Both the position numbers and the translations under genes were made by a program. From Sphingobacteriales bacterium (GTDB lineage: Bacteria; Bacteroidota; Bacteroidia; Chitinophagales; UBA2359), in contig JADJTG010000007.1 of NCBI GenBank assembly GCA_016711285.1, forward strand, positions 62,001 through 126,000: 64,000 nt of DNA, read 5' to 3'. The notes beneath the pieces were generated by a model, which worked only from the letters and a program-made list of their open reading frames with translations, did no database searches and was not told the DNA's origin. Position 1 is the stretch's first letter. Each line of letters begins with the position of its first letter. This document shows positions 8,428 to 18,592 of this stretch, piece by piece.

Positions 8428-10170
8428 TTACTTGCGGATAGCGGTGGCTTCTTTCAAAAAAGAATCTTTGCTACTTTCGTCATCGGCGATATGAAAATAA
8501 TTGCCGCCACCCATTTCCGCCAGCAAACGCAACTTATCCTCTATTACTTTTGATTCTCCTTTTCCGTATTGAAACACCGACAAATAAATACCTTTTTTGG
8601 TGTTTTTCTTAATCATTTTTTCCAATTTTTCGTCGATGATGAATTTGCCGTCAGTGGCGATAATGATACGATTATTTCCATCTTTGATAAAATTTTTATT
8701 GGCTTCGTCATACGCCAACGTTGCACCCGCCAAGCCGTCTGTTTTGCCTGAAAAAGTGAGTTTGTCGATGGCTTCGTTGAGTTCTTGTTTGTGTATGCCC
8801 GAAGTAGAAGGCAATACGACTTTGGCTCTGCCCGCATACGTCACCACCGACACATTGTCTTCGGGGCGCAGCAATTCGGTAAGAAAACGGAAAGAACGGC
8901 GCAGCAGTGGCATTTTGTCCTCTACGTCCATCGAGTGGCTCACATCTAACAAAAAAGTGAGGTTATTGGCAGCAGAACCCTCCAGCGAAGGCGGTGGTGG
9001 CGGCACATTCGCCTGTGCCATTGCTGCCTTGAGCGACTCTAAAATAGCAGCTTCATCAATTTTTGGTACTTGCGGGTCGCGGTACATCACTTTAAACCAC
9101 ATCGGCTCTTCCATTTGCCGCAGCAGCGTTTTTTTTGCCCGCATCAAAAACTTATTAAATTCGTAAGTAATACCTGAATGATAATGCACCGAATGGCGAT
9201 ACACTTGCTCGCCGTAGTAATAAGAAGCTCCAAAACCCTCGTATTCTATTTTCCCGCCTTCGGCTTTCCAGGGCGTTTTTTGGGTTAAATAATCGTTGGC
9301 AAGCGCAACAATAGCATCGGCTTCGCGGAGTACCGGCGAAAAATCATCCATTTCCAAATACGGAAACAACTCAGGATTTTGGGCACTTTCTACCAATCTG
9401 TTGCGGGCAGCCAAATTGCTTTCGAGGCGTTGGTTAAAGCTGCGCACTGCATCAATATCATCGCGGCGTAGGGCTAAAAGCAGCAAATGTGCATTGGTAT
9501 TGAGGGCGTGCAATTGCGACATACCATCGAGCAGAGGCTGATATTGTATGGCTTCGAGGATTAAATCAAATATTTTATCGCCCAAAACCGAAAAATCAAA
9601 ACAAATCAGCGAGTATTTTTCCAACCACATATAGGTGTCGGTGAGGGCGGAGTCGCGCACATAGAGGCGGTCGCGGGTGTGGCGTTCGAGTTGTTTGAGT
9701 ACACGCTGATATTCGGTGGTGAGTTCGTGCGATTTGACGAGTAATTCGTCCATACGCTGCCGAAACCCGGGTTCTATGACACCCAACTGTTGGCGTGCTT
9801 TTTGGTAGAGCTCTTCTATGTTTTCGTGCGGCGAATCTTTATATTTCACACAGGGCATCGTAAAATAATGCTGTTTTTCAAATAAAGGCGCAAATTGTAA
9901 CACAGGAGTTTCTTGCAGTACGCGATCGCCTTTTTTCAATCCTTTTTGCAAATCAAAAGAGAGATTATTGGCTTTGATATTAAAATCGCGCAATACATCG
10001 TGCGGAACACTGATGTAGTGTGCAGCTTCGTTGAAATAATCAATACATACATTGTAGGCTTTGATTTGTTCTAAAGTTTCGGGTGCGGTATATTTTTGTG
10101 CGGAGACCTGTGGTGTGGCAACGAATAAAAAACAGCACAGCAGTAGCACTGCATTGATGAGATATTTCAT
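8428..10170 (-). CDS. Secreted von Willebrand factor type A domain protein
   Basis: A 580-residue protein with a signal peptide (hydrophobic residues 4-18, cleavage after VSAQ). Residues about 30-390 form a mostly helical region without a family I recognise. A proline-rich linker (VPPPPPSLEG, about 389-398) leads to a C-terminal VWA domain (about 402-575) with the metal-binding DVSHS at 409-413 and later MIDAS positions near KTDGLAG and IIIATDGKF. The intact MIDAS suggests metal-dependent binding of a protein or glycan partner in the periplasm or at the surface. It is the first gene of a probable operon with ispE. A TATCTTTG box lies 33 bp upstream of its ATG. Confidence 0.82.
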   Translation of the reverse strand: MKYLINAVLLLCCFLFVATPQVSAQKYTAPETLEQIKAYNVCIDYFNEAAHYISVPHDVLRDFNIKANNLSFDLQKGLKKGDRVLQETPVLQFAPLFEKQHYFTMPCVKYKDSPHENIEELYQKARQQLGVIEPGFRQRMDELLVKSHELTTEYQRVLKQLERHTRDRLYVRDSALTDTYMWLEKYSLICFDFSVLGDKIFDLILEAIQYQPLLDGMSQLHALNTNAHLLLLALRRDDIDAVRSFNQRLESNLAARNRLVESAQNPELFPYLEMDDFSPVLREADAIVALANDYLTQKTPWKAEGGKIEYEGFGASYYYGEQVYRHSVHYHSGITYEFNKFLMRAKKTLLRQMEEPMWFKVMYRDPQVPKIDEAAILESLKAAMAQANVPPPPPSLEGSAANNLTFLLDVSHSMDVEDKMPLLRRSFRFLTELLRPEDNVSVVTYAGRAKVVLPSTSGIHKQELNEAIDKLTFSGKTDGLAGATLAYDEANKNFIKDGNNRIIIATDGKFIIDEKLEKMIKKNTKKGIYLSVFQYGKGESKVIEDKLRLLAEMGGGNYFHIADDESSKDSFLKEATAIRK

Positions 10171-10188
10171 AAGACCAATAAAAAGAAA

Positions 10189-10210
10189 TATATTTGTGAC
10201 AGCAAAGATA
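10189..10210. promoter_or_regulatory. Overlapping divergent -7 boxes for the VWA and DinB genes
   Basis: TATATTTG on the plus strand (10189-10196) faces the DinB gene. TATCTTTG on the minus strand (10203-10210) faces the VWA gene. Both match TAnnTTTG. Only 47 bp separate the two start codons, so the polymerase sites must overlap. No convincing -33 element was seen for either. Confidence 0.5.
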
Positions 10211-10217
10211 GTATTAA

Positions 10218-10748
10218 ATGAAACGAATTTATATCATAGGTGCATATCCTGATTATTATGAAACCTATTTGGCGAGTGTGAGTCATTTAAGTTTAAAGGA
10301 AGCATTAAAAAAAACACTGCACGATTTTAAAAGTTTATTAAAAACAACGCCGGAATCTCAGGGCAATTATGCGTATCAGTCCGGCAAATGGACGGTGAAA
10401 CAGTTGGTGCAGCATTTAATTGATGTAGAGCGCATTTTGAGCTACCGCGCTTTGGCGTTTTCGCGGCGCGATTGGCGGGAAATGGCGGGTTTTGATGAAG
10501 ATGTTTATATACAAGAGGCGGATTTTTCCAAAAAAAGCCTCCGAACCCTTGTTTCGGAGTTGGAGCATTTGCGTAAATCCAACATTCTTTTTTTTGCGGC
10601 ATTGCCGGAGGCGGTATTGCAATACGAGGCAGTTGCCAATGCACAACAAGTAAGTGTGCGCGCCATCGGCTATATACTGGCAGGGCATTTGGCGCATCAT
10701 ACCGAAGTGCTGCGCAGCCGCTATGCTATGCCGCCGACATTCAAATAA
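10218..10748 (+). CDS. DinB/DUF1572-type metal-dependent four-helix protein
   Basis: A 176-residue protein with the DinB-like pattern. One histidine lies in the conserved KWTVKQLVQHLIDVERI helix (about residues 56-72) and another in the C-terminal HLAHHTEVLRSRY segment, placed to form the family's divalent metal site. DinB-superfamily proteins include thiol transferases for bacillithiol or mycothiol (BstA-like) and many uncharacterised members. With YtxJ in the same window a bacillithiol S-transferase role is possible but only inferred. It is transcribed divergently from the VWA gene. Confidence 0.82.
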   Translation: MKRIYIIGAYPDYYETYLASVSHLSLKEALKKTLHDFKSLLKTTPESQGNYAYQSGKWTVKQLVQHLIDVERILSYRALAFSRRDWREMAGFDEDVYIQEADFSKKSLRTLVSELEHLRKSNILFFAALPEAVLQYEAVANAQQVSVRAIGYILAGHLAHHTEVLRSRYAMPPTFK

Positions 10749-10875
10749 ATGCTTGATGGGGGATTTTATTAAATAATGTTAAAAACATATAAAAATGGTG
10801 TATTGTTTTTAAAAACAACAACGTCATAACAACACAAACAACGATACAGCGTTGTATAAATTATTAAAAAATAAG

Positions 10876-13032
10876 ATGAAAATGAAATTAATATCTCTTT
10901 TATTCGTGGGAATGATTGCTTCGGCGGCGGGTTTTTATCAGATGTTCAACGGGGCAGCAGTGGCAGACGACGGCAATGTGTTGTATGCCGCTACCAAAAA
11001 AGAAAAAGTATTGATGCAGGTGATTGAAGAAAGCCTGCAACGTACTCACTATCAAGCTCCCCAGATTAATGATGAATTTTCAGCCAAAGCGTTTGATTTG
11101 TACCTGAAGCGTTTGGATTACGGCAAACGTTTTTTGCTGGAAAGCGATGTGAAATATTTGGAAAAATATCGCTACAAAGTAGATGACGCTATTATCAATA
11201 AAAATTTTGACCTGTATTATGAAGCCAATGAAATACTGAAAAAACGCATTGCCGAAGCCGAAACTTATTATCAGGAAATTTTGTGCAAACCCTTTGATTT
11301 TACGCAAAATGAGCGCGTAAATATGGATTACGACAAAAAAACTTACGCCAAAAATACTGCCGAATTGAAAGATGAATGGTATAAATTGCTCAAATATCAA
11401 ACAATGACACGCGTGCTGGGCAAATTGGAGAATCAGGAAGAAGCCGCCGAAAAAAAGGATACAACCGTAAAAATAAAAGTCTTTGCCGAATTGGAAAGCG
11501 ATGCACGCGATAAAATATTACATAATTACGAAAACTATTTCAGCCGTATTCATAAAAACGATGATAACGACCGCCTCTCCACTTATCTGAACGCCATCGT
11601 GAGTGTATATGATACCCACAGCAGTTATTTTCCGCCCGAAGACAAAAAGAACTTTGATATTAAATTGTCGGGGCAGCTCGAAGGTATCGGTGCTACACTT
11701 CAGGAAGAAGACGGATTTATTAAAGTGGTGAGCATAGTGCCGGGCAGCCCTTCGTGGAAGCAGGGCGAACTGAAAGTAGATGATGTAATTGTAGAAGTAG
11801 CGCAAGGCGATGCCGAGCCGGTAGAAATTACCGATATGAAACTCGATGATGCCGTGCAGCTCATTCGCGGCAAAAAAGGAACAGAAGTGCGCCTCACCGT
11901 AAAAAAACGAGATGGCAACATCGTCAAAATTCCCATTATCCGCGATGTGGTTATTATAGAAGAAACTTATGCCAAATCTGCCGTTATTGAAAGCAACAAC
12001 GCCAAAATCGGCTATATTTATTTACCAAAATTCTATGCCGACCTCAACCACACTGGCGGCAGAAGTTGCGCTGATGATATTCGTCAGGAACTCTTAAAAC
12101 TGAAAAATGATGCCGTTGATGCCATCGTATTTGACCTTTACGACAATGGCGGCGGTTCTTTAGATGATGTGGTGCGTATGTTGGGCTGGTTTATCAAAGA
12201 TGGTCCGGTGGTGCAGGTAAAAGCCCCTGACGGCAACAGCCGCACCCTCGCCGACCGCGACCCATCTGTGATATACGAAGGTCCTTTGGTCGTAATGGTA
12301 AATGGTCAAAGTGCTTCGGCTTCCGAAATTTTTGCCGCCGCCGTACAAGATTATCAACGCGGGGTTGTCGTGGGTACTGCCTCCACTTATGGCAAAGGTA
12401 CGGTGCAGCGTTTTCTGGATTTGGACAATATTTTAGTACAAGGCTACGATGATATTAAACCCATCGGTTCCCTCAAAGTAACTATTCAGAAATTCTATCG
12501 TATTAATGGCGGCTCTACCCAACTCAAAGGCGTAGTACCCGACATCGTATTGCCCGATGCTTATAAATATATTTTAAGCGGTGAAAAAGAAGAAGACTAT
12601 GCCTTGCAATGGGACGAAATAGAAGCCGCCCGCTATGAGGCATTTCCGCGCACCTACAACCTCAACCAACTCAAAAATATGAGTGCGGTGCGTGTAGCCG
12701 CCAACCCCTTCTTTCAGCAAGTAGAAAAAACAGCCCTTCGTTTTCAGGAAGAAGATAAAGCAAAAAGCTATGCTTTGAATCTGGAACAATATCGTCAGGA
12801 GCGCAGCCAAGCCAAATCAGAAGAAAAAATATATGACCAATTAAAGGAAAATAGCGACTCTTTGCATATTATGGCAACGGCTGCTGACCATTTGGCTATG
12901 GAAAAAGACTCAGCAAATGCCGACCGTTATGAAGCCTTTTTTGAGGATATGCAAAAAAACTTTTATATTCGAGAAGCCATTGAAGTAGCCAAAGATATGG
13001 CAGGAAAGGGGAATGCGCTGATAGACAAATAA
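10876..13032 (+). CDS. Carboxy-terminal (tail-specific) processing protease, S41 family
   Basis: About 718 residues from the ATG at 10876; the frame can be extended to a TTG at 10852, but the ATG followed by KMKLISLLFVGMIASAAG gives a normal signal sequence. The order is an N-terminal Prc/Tsp domain (about 40-230), a PDZ domain with GIGATLQEEDGFIKVVSIVPG (about 270-350), the S41 protease domain with VMVNGQSASASEIFAA (catalytic serine) and GTASTYGKGTVQ (catalytic lysine), and a long C-terminal helical extension typical of Prc proteins (DUF3340-like). It degrades or trims periplasmic proteins from their C-termini. It is monocistronic, with a strong terminator downstream. Confidence 0.93.
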   Translation: MKMKLISLLFVGMIASAAGFYQMFNGAAVADDGNVLYAATKKEKVLMQVIEESLQRTHYQAPQINDEFSAKAFDLYLKRLDYGKRFLLESDVKYLEKYRYKVDDAIINKNFDLYYEANEILKKRIAEAETYYQEILCKPFDFTQNERVNMDYDKKTYAKNTAELKDEWYKLLKYQTMTRVLGKLENQEEAAEKKDTTVKIKVFAELESDARDKILHNYENYFSRIHKNDDNDRLSTYLNAIVSVYDTHSSYFPPEDKKNFDIKLSGQLEGIGATLQEEDGFIKVVSIVPGSPSWKQGELKVDDVIVEVAQGDAEPVEITDMKLDDAVQLIRGKKGTEVRLTVKKRDGNIVKIPIIRDVVIIEETYAKSAVIESNNAKIGYIYLPKFYADLNHTGGRSCADDIRQELLKLKNDAVDAIVFDLYDNGGGSLDDVVRMLGWFIKDGPVVQVKAPDGNSRTLADRDPSVIYEGPLVVMVNGQSASASEIFAAAVQDYQRGVVVGTASTYGKGTVQRFLDLDNILVQGYDDIKPIGSLKVTIQKFYRINGGSTQLKGVVPDIVLPDAYKYILSGEKEEDYALQWDEIEAARYEAFPRTYNLNQLKNMSAVRVAANPFFQQVEKTALRFQEEDKAKSYALNLEQYRQERSQAKSEEKIYDQLKENSDSLHIMATAADHLAMEKDSANADRYEAFFEDMQKNFYIREAIEVAKDMAGKGNALIDK

Positions 13033-13079
13033 TCCGAATTGTAAAGAAGCAATAAGAAAAAGTGGTGTAAAATATTGGG

Positions 13080-13125
13080 CAACAAGCGTTTTTTCAATGT
13101 GATTAAAACGCTTGTTGTTTTTTTT
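13080..13125. terminator. Intrinsic terminator after the S41 protease gene
   Basis: A 12-bp stem (AACAAGCGTTTT with AAAACGCTTGTT, 13081-13092 and 13105-13116) is followed by a run of T residues. It lies between this gene and the convergent helicase gene. Confidence 0.85.
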
Positions 13126-13195
13126 ATATTTCATTTATTCAATATCAAAATAAGTGTATTTGCTACACATATTCATTTGTGGGTATAATAAGGAT

Positions 13196-16100
13196 TTAAC
13201 TAAACAACTCCTCAATATCTTCGCGGGTGAGGTTTTTCACGAAGCCGTTTTCGGAGGTGATGAGTTCGGCAGCCAAATGTTTTTTGCGTTCTTGTAGTTG
13301 GAGTATTTTTTCTTCAATGCTGTCTTTACAGATAAATTTATAGGCAAATACATTTTTGGTTTGTCCGATGCGGTGGGTGCGGTCAATGGCTTGCATTTCC
13401 ACCGCCGGATTCCACCAAGGGTCCAATAAAAACACATAATCGGCTTCGGTGAGGTTCAGCCCTACGCCGCCCGCTTTGAGGCTTGCCAAAAATACGCGAC
13501 ACTCTTCATCTTGCTTAAACCGCTGCACCACTTTTTCGCGTTGTTGTGTGCTGCCGTCCATATATTCGTAGCCGATGCCGTTTTCTTCCAAGCGGTGGCG
13601 CACCAATGCCAACATATCCAAAAACTGCGAAAACACCAAAGCCTTATGGTTGCCCACATTTTCGAGCAAAAGCGTCATCAGTTCATCTACTTTGATGGAT
13701 TCTTTGCCGTACTCCTGCTCTTCATTATTGAGCAAATAGGGCGAGTCGCAAATCTGACGCAATTTCAGCAAACCCTCCAAAATCGTAAAACTCGACTTCG
13801 ACATACCGTCTGTATCTATTTTATCCAAAATAATATCGCGGTATTTTTGACGAAACTGCTCATATACGCGCTTTTGGGCGGCTTCCATTTCGCAAAACAA
13901 AATGGTTTCGGTTTTCGGCGGCAACTCGGAGGCTACCTGCTCTTTGGTGCGGCGCAGCATAAAAGGTTTTATCAGGCGGCGCAGTTGCTCTACTTTTTGC
14001 TCGTCGCCATCGCGGTCGATTGGGGTGGCAAATTCTTCTTTAAAAAACTGAACCGGACCCAACAAGCCGGGGTTGACAAAATTAATCTGAGAATATAAAT
14101 CAAAAGTGTTGTTTTCAATGGGTGTTCCTGTCATTGCCAAACGGTTTTTTGCTTTGAGGAGCTGCACAGCTTTGCAGCGTTTGGCGTTGGGATTTTTGAC
14201 GGCTTGCGACTCGTCCAAAATCACATAATTAAAAGGAAATTCCGCAAGTTTTTCTATATCATTGACCACAATGCCGTAGGTGGTGATAATAATATTGTAT
14301 TTTGAAAAATGTTCGGTGGTTTTGAGGCGTTGTGCGCCGGTATGGATAAAATAAGTGAGCGAAGGGCAAAATTTTCGGATTTCATTTTCCCAGTTGAATA
14401 CCAGTGTTGTAGGCAGCACTACCAAATTGGGGATATCGGGTTGCTTGCGGGCTTGCTCCTGCAACAAAGTGAGGGCTTGGAGGGTTTTTCCGAGTCCCAT
14501 ATCATCGGCAATGCAGCCGCCCCAGCCAAATTCCTCCAAAAATCCCAACCAGTTGAACGCTTGCATCTGATAATCGCGCAAGGTGGCTTGCACACCCGCC
14601 GGCAGCGGTCGCGGTTCAATTTTATCAAATTGCAACAACTTTCTTTTTTTATTTTCTAATTCCTGCATCAATTCTTCGCTGTCAATACTGATGTACATTT
14701 CATCAATGAGCGAAAAATGGAATTTGGATAATTTGATGTGATTGCCTTTAATTTCGCCGAGTTTGAGGAGGTTTTCGTTTTGGCGTATCCACTCTTCGGG
14801 CAGCAAACCGAAAGTGCCATCGTCTAACACCACATAATTCTGGCGGTTGGCAATGGCTTTTTGCACTTGCTTGAGGGTGATGTTCTGCTCGCCGAAGCTG
14901 ATGTCCACACGAATATCAAACCAATCGATACCCGAAGAAGCGGTGGCATTGACGCGCGGGCTGTTGGTGTTGTAACGGAATTTTTTCAGCGACTGATACC
15001 CCAAAATTTCTATGTTTCTTTGGTGCAGCAGTTCAAACATCTGAAACAACCAGCCGTTGCGCAAAGCCTCGTGAAAACTGATATAAAACACACCAAAGTT
15101 CTGTTCTTCAAAAGAGGGGTGCAAATTTTGATAAAATTGTCTGAGTTCAAGTTCTGCTTCGGTATTGCGGGCAGTGATGAGGAGGGTGCCGTCTTCATCA
15201 TCTAAATTCAAGCGGCGTTGCTGGTCAAAGAGGCGAAATTCGGCATCGCCATAGCGCACCACCGGCTGCAAAATAAGCGAGTCGTTGTTTTCGCGAATGT
15301 AGAGTTGATTGAAAGAGTCGGTGCTGATTTCTTTTATGACAAAAGAATCATCAAAAGAAATTTCAAATTTTTCCATCAAAGGCTGCAACAAATCACTGCA
15401 CATTTCGCCAAATTGGTCTTCGCGGATTTTGATGATCTGTTGTTTTTGAAAATAGCGAATAATTTCGGCGGTTTCTATGTTTTGCGGCAAATAGAGCGTA
15501 TCGTCCGACTGAAATATCAAATGCGATTTCTGTTCTGCTGCGTACAATATTGTATTATCGGCACTCAGCACCGGCAGCACTTCAATAAAAGGCGATGAGC
15601 GGCTCACCTGAAAATGTACCGACAGAGGAAAAGTAGAAACAGACAAGGGCTTGAAATGAGTATTTATCCACGAGCTGCTCATATTCGGCAAACTGCCTAC
15701 TGTGCAATCTTGCAACAACTCAAATAATTGTTGCAGATGCACTAATATATAATTTTGCATGCCCAACATTTCCTGCTCATTCAAAGACTCCAAATAGCTC
15801 ACTTTTTTGCCCAGCACCTGCGTTGCTAAACTACTCAGGTGCGAGTAGTTGAGCAATTTCAGCAAGCGGTTGATGCTGAGTTCTGTTTCGTTGAGTACGG
15901 GAATATGGTCGGGCGGAGCTTCGGAAATTTCTTGCAGCGTACCGATGAACCGTCTTCCGGTGGTGTTGAGTTTGCCCACTATCGCCAAACAGCGAAAAGC
16001 CAAAACATTTCGCTCAAATACAAAAGCGTACCCAATTTGGTATTCATTGTCTTTGGCAGTCGTTTCTTTATTGAACCAAAGCCACTCGGCTTCGGCGAGG

Positions 16101-16987
16101 TTGCTTTTTTGTAACAGATTGGATACATGTTGCCAGTCTTTCGAGGTGCTTATTTTTTTAAGTGAGGGGTCTAATATTTTCGGTGTGAGTTTTCCTTCCT
16201 CAAATTGAAACTGAAATTTATCATTGAAGTCATCGTTCAAATCAAAGCCATATTCGGCGAGGAGTTCGCGCTTGCGCTCGGTGTGGTCGGATATAAGGTC
16301 AAAGGCAAATTCTCCGTTTTGCATACGCAACTCCAACAAGGCTGCCACTTTGTGTTTGCATAGCTTGTAGCTCAAATCTTTACAAGTGCAGTGGCTCTCT
16401 ATCATATTATTCGCGATATTGCGAAAGCGCACTTGGTATGCAATATCGTCTAATATTTCTACTATGATTTCATTATCCTGTGCCTTGAGTAGTTTTACCT
16501 GTTGATTGCGCAAAAGCGACTGCGCTTTATTTACAATTTGTGAAGAGGTATTGGCAAAATTAATCAGGTTGGATATTTTGTTTCTTTTAAAAGTGGTATG
16601 GGAGGAGTCGGAAGCAGTGTTGTTGGCAGGAGTATCTGCAAGCGGCTGTATGTCGGTAATTATTCTTTTTTCTTCTTCCTGAATTTTCAATAGTACTTTT
16701 TCTAATGCCATCAACGCAGCTACACTGTGCTTGCAAACATCGCCGTAATCATAAGGACAATTACATTCGGCATATATTTTTTCGGTAAGAATATCTGATA
16801 TTTTTACGCGATATGCGCCTACTCCTTCGGTGCTTTCTACTCTAAACCACACTTTTTCGTGTTCTATATCCAATTTTTCAATATTCCATTTTCCTGCATG
16901 AAAAATATATTCGCCGCGACTGAGGATTTTTGGGGAGGCATGTTCACTGATATATTCACGAATGTAATAAAGGGTCTGGTCTGGCAT
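13196..16987 (-). CDS. SWIM zinc-finger SNF2/SWI2-family helicase (RapA-like)
   Basis: A 1263-residue protein. Two SWIM zinc-finger motifs occur near the N-terminus: CNCPYDYGDVCKH (about residue 75) and CTCKDLSYKLCKH (about 200). A large middle region of unknown fold runs to about 780. The C-terminal 470 residues are a complete SNF2 ATPase: Walker A DDMGLGKT (about 822), DESQ motif II (about 924), MTGTPIENN (motif III) and the arginine-finger motif AIDRTHRIGQT (about 1204). Bacterial members translocate on DNA or displace proteins such as stalled RNA polymerase; the SWIM fingers suggest nucleic-acid or protein contact. A TACCTTTG box lies 29 bp upstream of the ATG. It is not next to known defence genes, so a housekeeping role is more likely than a phage-defence one. 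Confidence 0.92.
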   Translation of the reverse strand: MPDQTLYYIREYISEHASPKILSRGEYIFHAGKWNIEKLDIEHEKVWFRVESTEGVGAYRVKISDILTEKIYAECNCPYDYGDVCKHSVAALMALEKVLLKIQEEEKRIITDIQPLADTPANNTASDSSHTTFKRNKISNLINFANTSSQIVNKAQSLLRNQQVKLLKAQDNEIIVEILDDIAYQVRFRNIANNMIESHCTCKDLSYKLCKHKVAALLELRMQNGEFAFDLISDHTERKRELLAEYGFDLNDDFNDKFQFQFEEGKLTPKILDPSLKKISTSKDWQHVSNLLQKSNLAEAEWLWFNKETTAKDNEYQIGYAFVFERNVLAFRCLAIVGKLNTTGRRFIGTLQEISEAPPDHIPVLNETELSINRLLKLLNYSHLSSLATQVLGKKVSYLESLNEQEMLGMQNYILVHLQQLFELLQDCTVGSLPNMSSSWINTHFKPLSVSTFPLSVHFQVSRSSPFIEVLPVLSADNTILYAAEQKSHLIFQSDDTLYLPQNIETAEIIRYFQKQQIIKIREDQFGEMCSDLLQPLMEKFEISFDDSFVIKEISTDSFNQLYIRENNDSLILQPVVRYGDAEFRLFDQQRRLNLDDEDGTLLITARNTEAELELRQFYQNLHPSFEEQNFGVFYISFHEALRNGWLFQMFELLHQRNIEILGYQSLKKFRYNTNSPRVNATASSGIDWFDIRVDISFGEQNITLKQVQKAIANRQNYVVLDDGTFGLLPEEWIRQNENLLKLGEIKGNHIKLSKFHFSLIDEMYISIDSEELMQELENKKRKLLQFDKIEPRPLPAGVQATLRDYQMQAFNWLGFLEEFGWGGCIADDMGLGKTLQALTLLQEQARKQPDIPNLVVLPTTLVFNWENEIRKFCPSLTYFIHTGAQRLKTTEHFSKYNIIITTYGIVVNDIEKLAEFPFNYVILDESQAVKNPNAKRCKAVQLLKAKNRLAMTGTPIENNTFDLYSQINFVNPGLLGPVQFFKEEFATPIDRDGDEQKVEQLRRLIKPFMLRRTKEQVASELPPKTETILFCEMEAAQKRVYEQFRQKYRDIILDKIDTDGMSKSSFTILEGLLKLRQICDSPYLLNNEEQEYGKESIKVDELMTLLLENVGNHKALVFSQFLDMLALVRHRLEENGIGYEYMDGSTQQREKVVQRFKQDEECRVFLASLKAGGVGLNLTEADYVFLLDPWWNPAVEMQAIDRTHRIGQTKNVFAYKFICKDSIEEKILQLQERKKHLAAELITSENGFVKNLTREDIEELFS

Positions 16988-17015
16988 GTTGTTATTTAAA
17001 ATAATAATTAAACCG

Positions 17016-17023
17016 CAAAGGTA
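17016..17023 (-). promoter_or_regulatory. -7 box (TACCTTTG) of the SNF2 helicase gene
   Basis: On the minus strand TACCTTTG matches TAnnTTTG and lies 29 bp before the ATG at 16987. It is about 60 bp from the edge of the 21-bp tandem array, so the array lies directly upstream of this promoter. Confidence 0.5.
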
Positions 17024-17076
17024 AAAAGTCTTTGCAGTGAAAAGAAATCTTATAAAAATTATTATTTAACCGGACT

Positions 17077-18465
17077 GAGTCGTATCAAAGACAACTCGAG
17101 TCGTATCAAAGACAACTCGAGTCGTATCAAAGACAACTCGAGTCGTATCAAAGACAACTCGAGTCGTATCAAAGACAACTCGAGTCGTATCAAAGACAAC
17201 TCGAGTCGTATCAAAGACAACTCGAGTCGTATCAAAGACAACTCGAGTCGTATCAAAAGACAAATCGAGTAGTATGAAACACAACTCGAGTCGTATCAAA
17301 GACAACTCGAGTCGTATCAAAGACAACTCGAGTCGTATCAAAGACAACTCGAGTCGTATCAAAGACAACTCGAGTCGTATCAAAGACAACTCGAGTCGTA
17401 TCAAAGACAACTCGAGTCGTATCAAAGACAACTCGAGTCGTATCAAAGACAACTCGAGTCGTATCAAAGACAACTCGAGTCGTATCAAAGACAACTCGAG
17501 TCGTATCAAAGACAACTCGAGTCGTATCAAAGACAACTCGAGTCGTATCAAAGACAACTCGAGTCGTATCAAAGACAACTCGAGTCATATCAAAGACAAC
17601 TCGAGTCGTATCAAAGACAACTCGAGTCGTATCAAAGACAACTCGAGTCGTATCAAAGACAACTCGAGTCGTATCAAAGACAACTCGAGTCGTATCAAAG
17701 ACAACTCGAGTCGTATCAAAGACAACTCGAGTCGTATCAAAGACAACTCGAGTCGTATAAAAGATAACTCGAGTCGTATAAAAGATAACTCGAGTCGTAT
17801 AAAAGATAACTCGAGTCGTATAAAAGATAACTCGAGTCGTATAAAAGATAACTCGAGTCATATAAAAGATAACTCGAGTCGTATAAAAGATAACTCGAGT
17901 CGTATCAAAGACAACTCGAGTCGTATCAAAGACAACTCGAGTCGTATCAAAGACAACTCGAGTCGTATCAAAGACAACTCGAGTCGTATCAAAGACAACT
18001 CGAGTCGTATAAAAGATAACTCGAGTCATATAAAAGATAACTCGAGTCATATAAAGATAACTCGGAGTCATATAAAGATAACTCGAGTCATATAAAGATA
18101 ACCCGAGTCGTATCAAAGATAACTCGAGTCGTATCAAAGACAACTCGAGTCGTATCAAAGAAAACTCGAGTCGTATCAAAGACAACTCGAGTCGTATCAA
18201 AGACAACTCGAGTCGTATCAAAGACAACTCGAGTCGTATCAAAGACAACTCGAGTCGTATCAAAGACAACTCGAGTCGTATCAAAGACAACTCGAGTCGT
18301 ATCAAAGACAACTCGAGTCGTATCAAAGATAACTCGAGTCGTATCAAAGATAACTCGAGTCGTATCAAAGATAACTCGAGTCGTATCAAAGACAACTCGA
18401 GTCGTATCAAAGACAACTCGAGTCGTATAAAAGACAACTCGAGTCGTATAAAAGATAACTCGAGT
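17077..18465. repeat. 21-bp tandem array A, about 66 copies
   Basis: A head-to-tail array whose 21-bp unit has the core TATCAAAGACAACTCGAG preceded by TCG. Each unit ends in the palindrome CTCGAG. Most copies are identical. Variant blocks with TATAAAAGATAACTCGAG occur at about 17755-17900 and near 18010, and a few 20-bp units (CATATAAAGATAACTCG) lie near 18045-18100. One damaged copy is at about 17250-17285. There are no spacers, so it is not a CRISPR array. The unit has no stop codon in five of six frames (for example SRIKDNS repeats on the plus strand), which creates long artificial open frames; none has a credible start or non-repeat body. It fills the gap between the helicase promoter and the methyltransferase 3' end. 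Confidence 0.97.
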
Positions 18466-18592
18466 TATTTACTTGTGGCTTTTTGGAACTTTAGTGGTGT
18501 TAAATATTAAATGATAATCAATGATATAATAAATTGAAAATAATGCAATTAACTAATAACTAATCATTCAAAACTAAACACTATCGGAGCTT

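Noticed and set aside
17062..18437. Long open frames through array A encoding SRIKDNS, LIRLELS or FDTTRVV heptads
   Set aside because: They exist because the 21-bp unit lacks stops in five of six frames; none has a non-repeat body, a supported start or codon signal, and several overlap each other.
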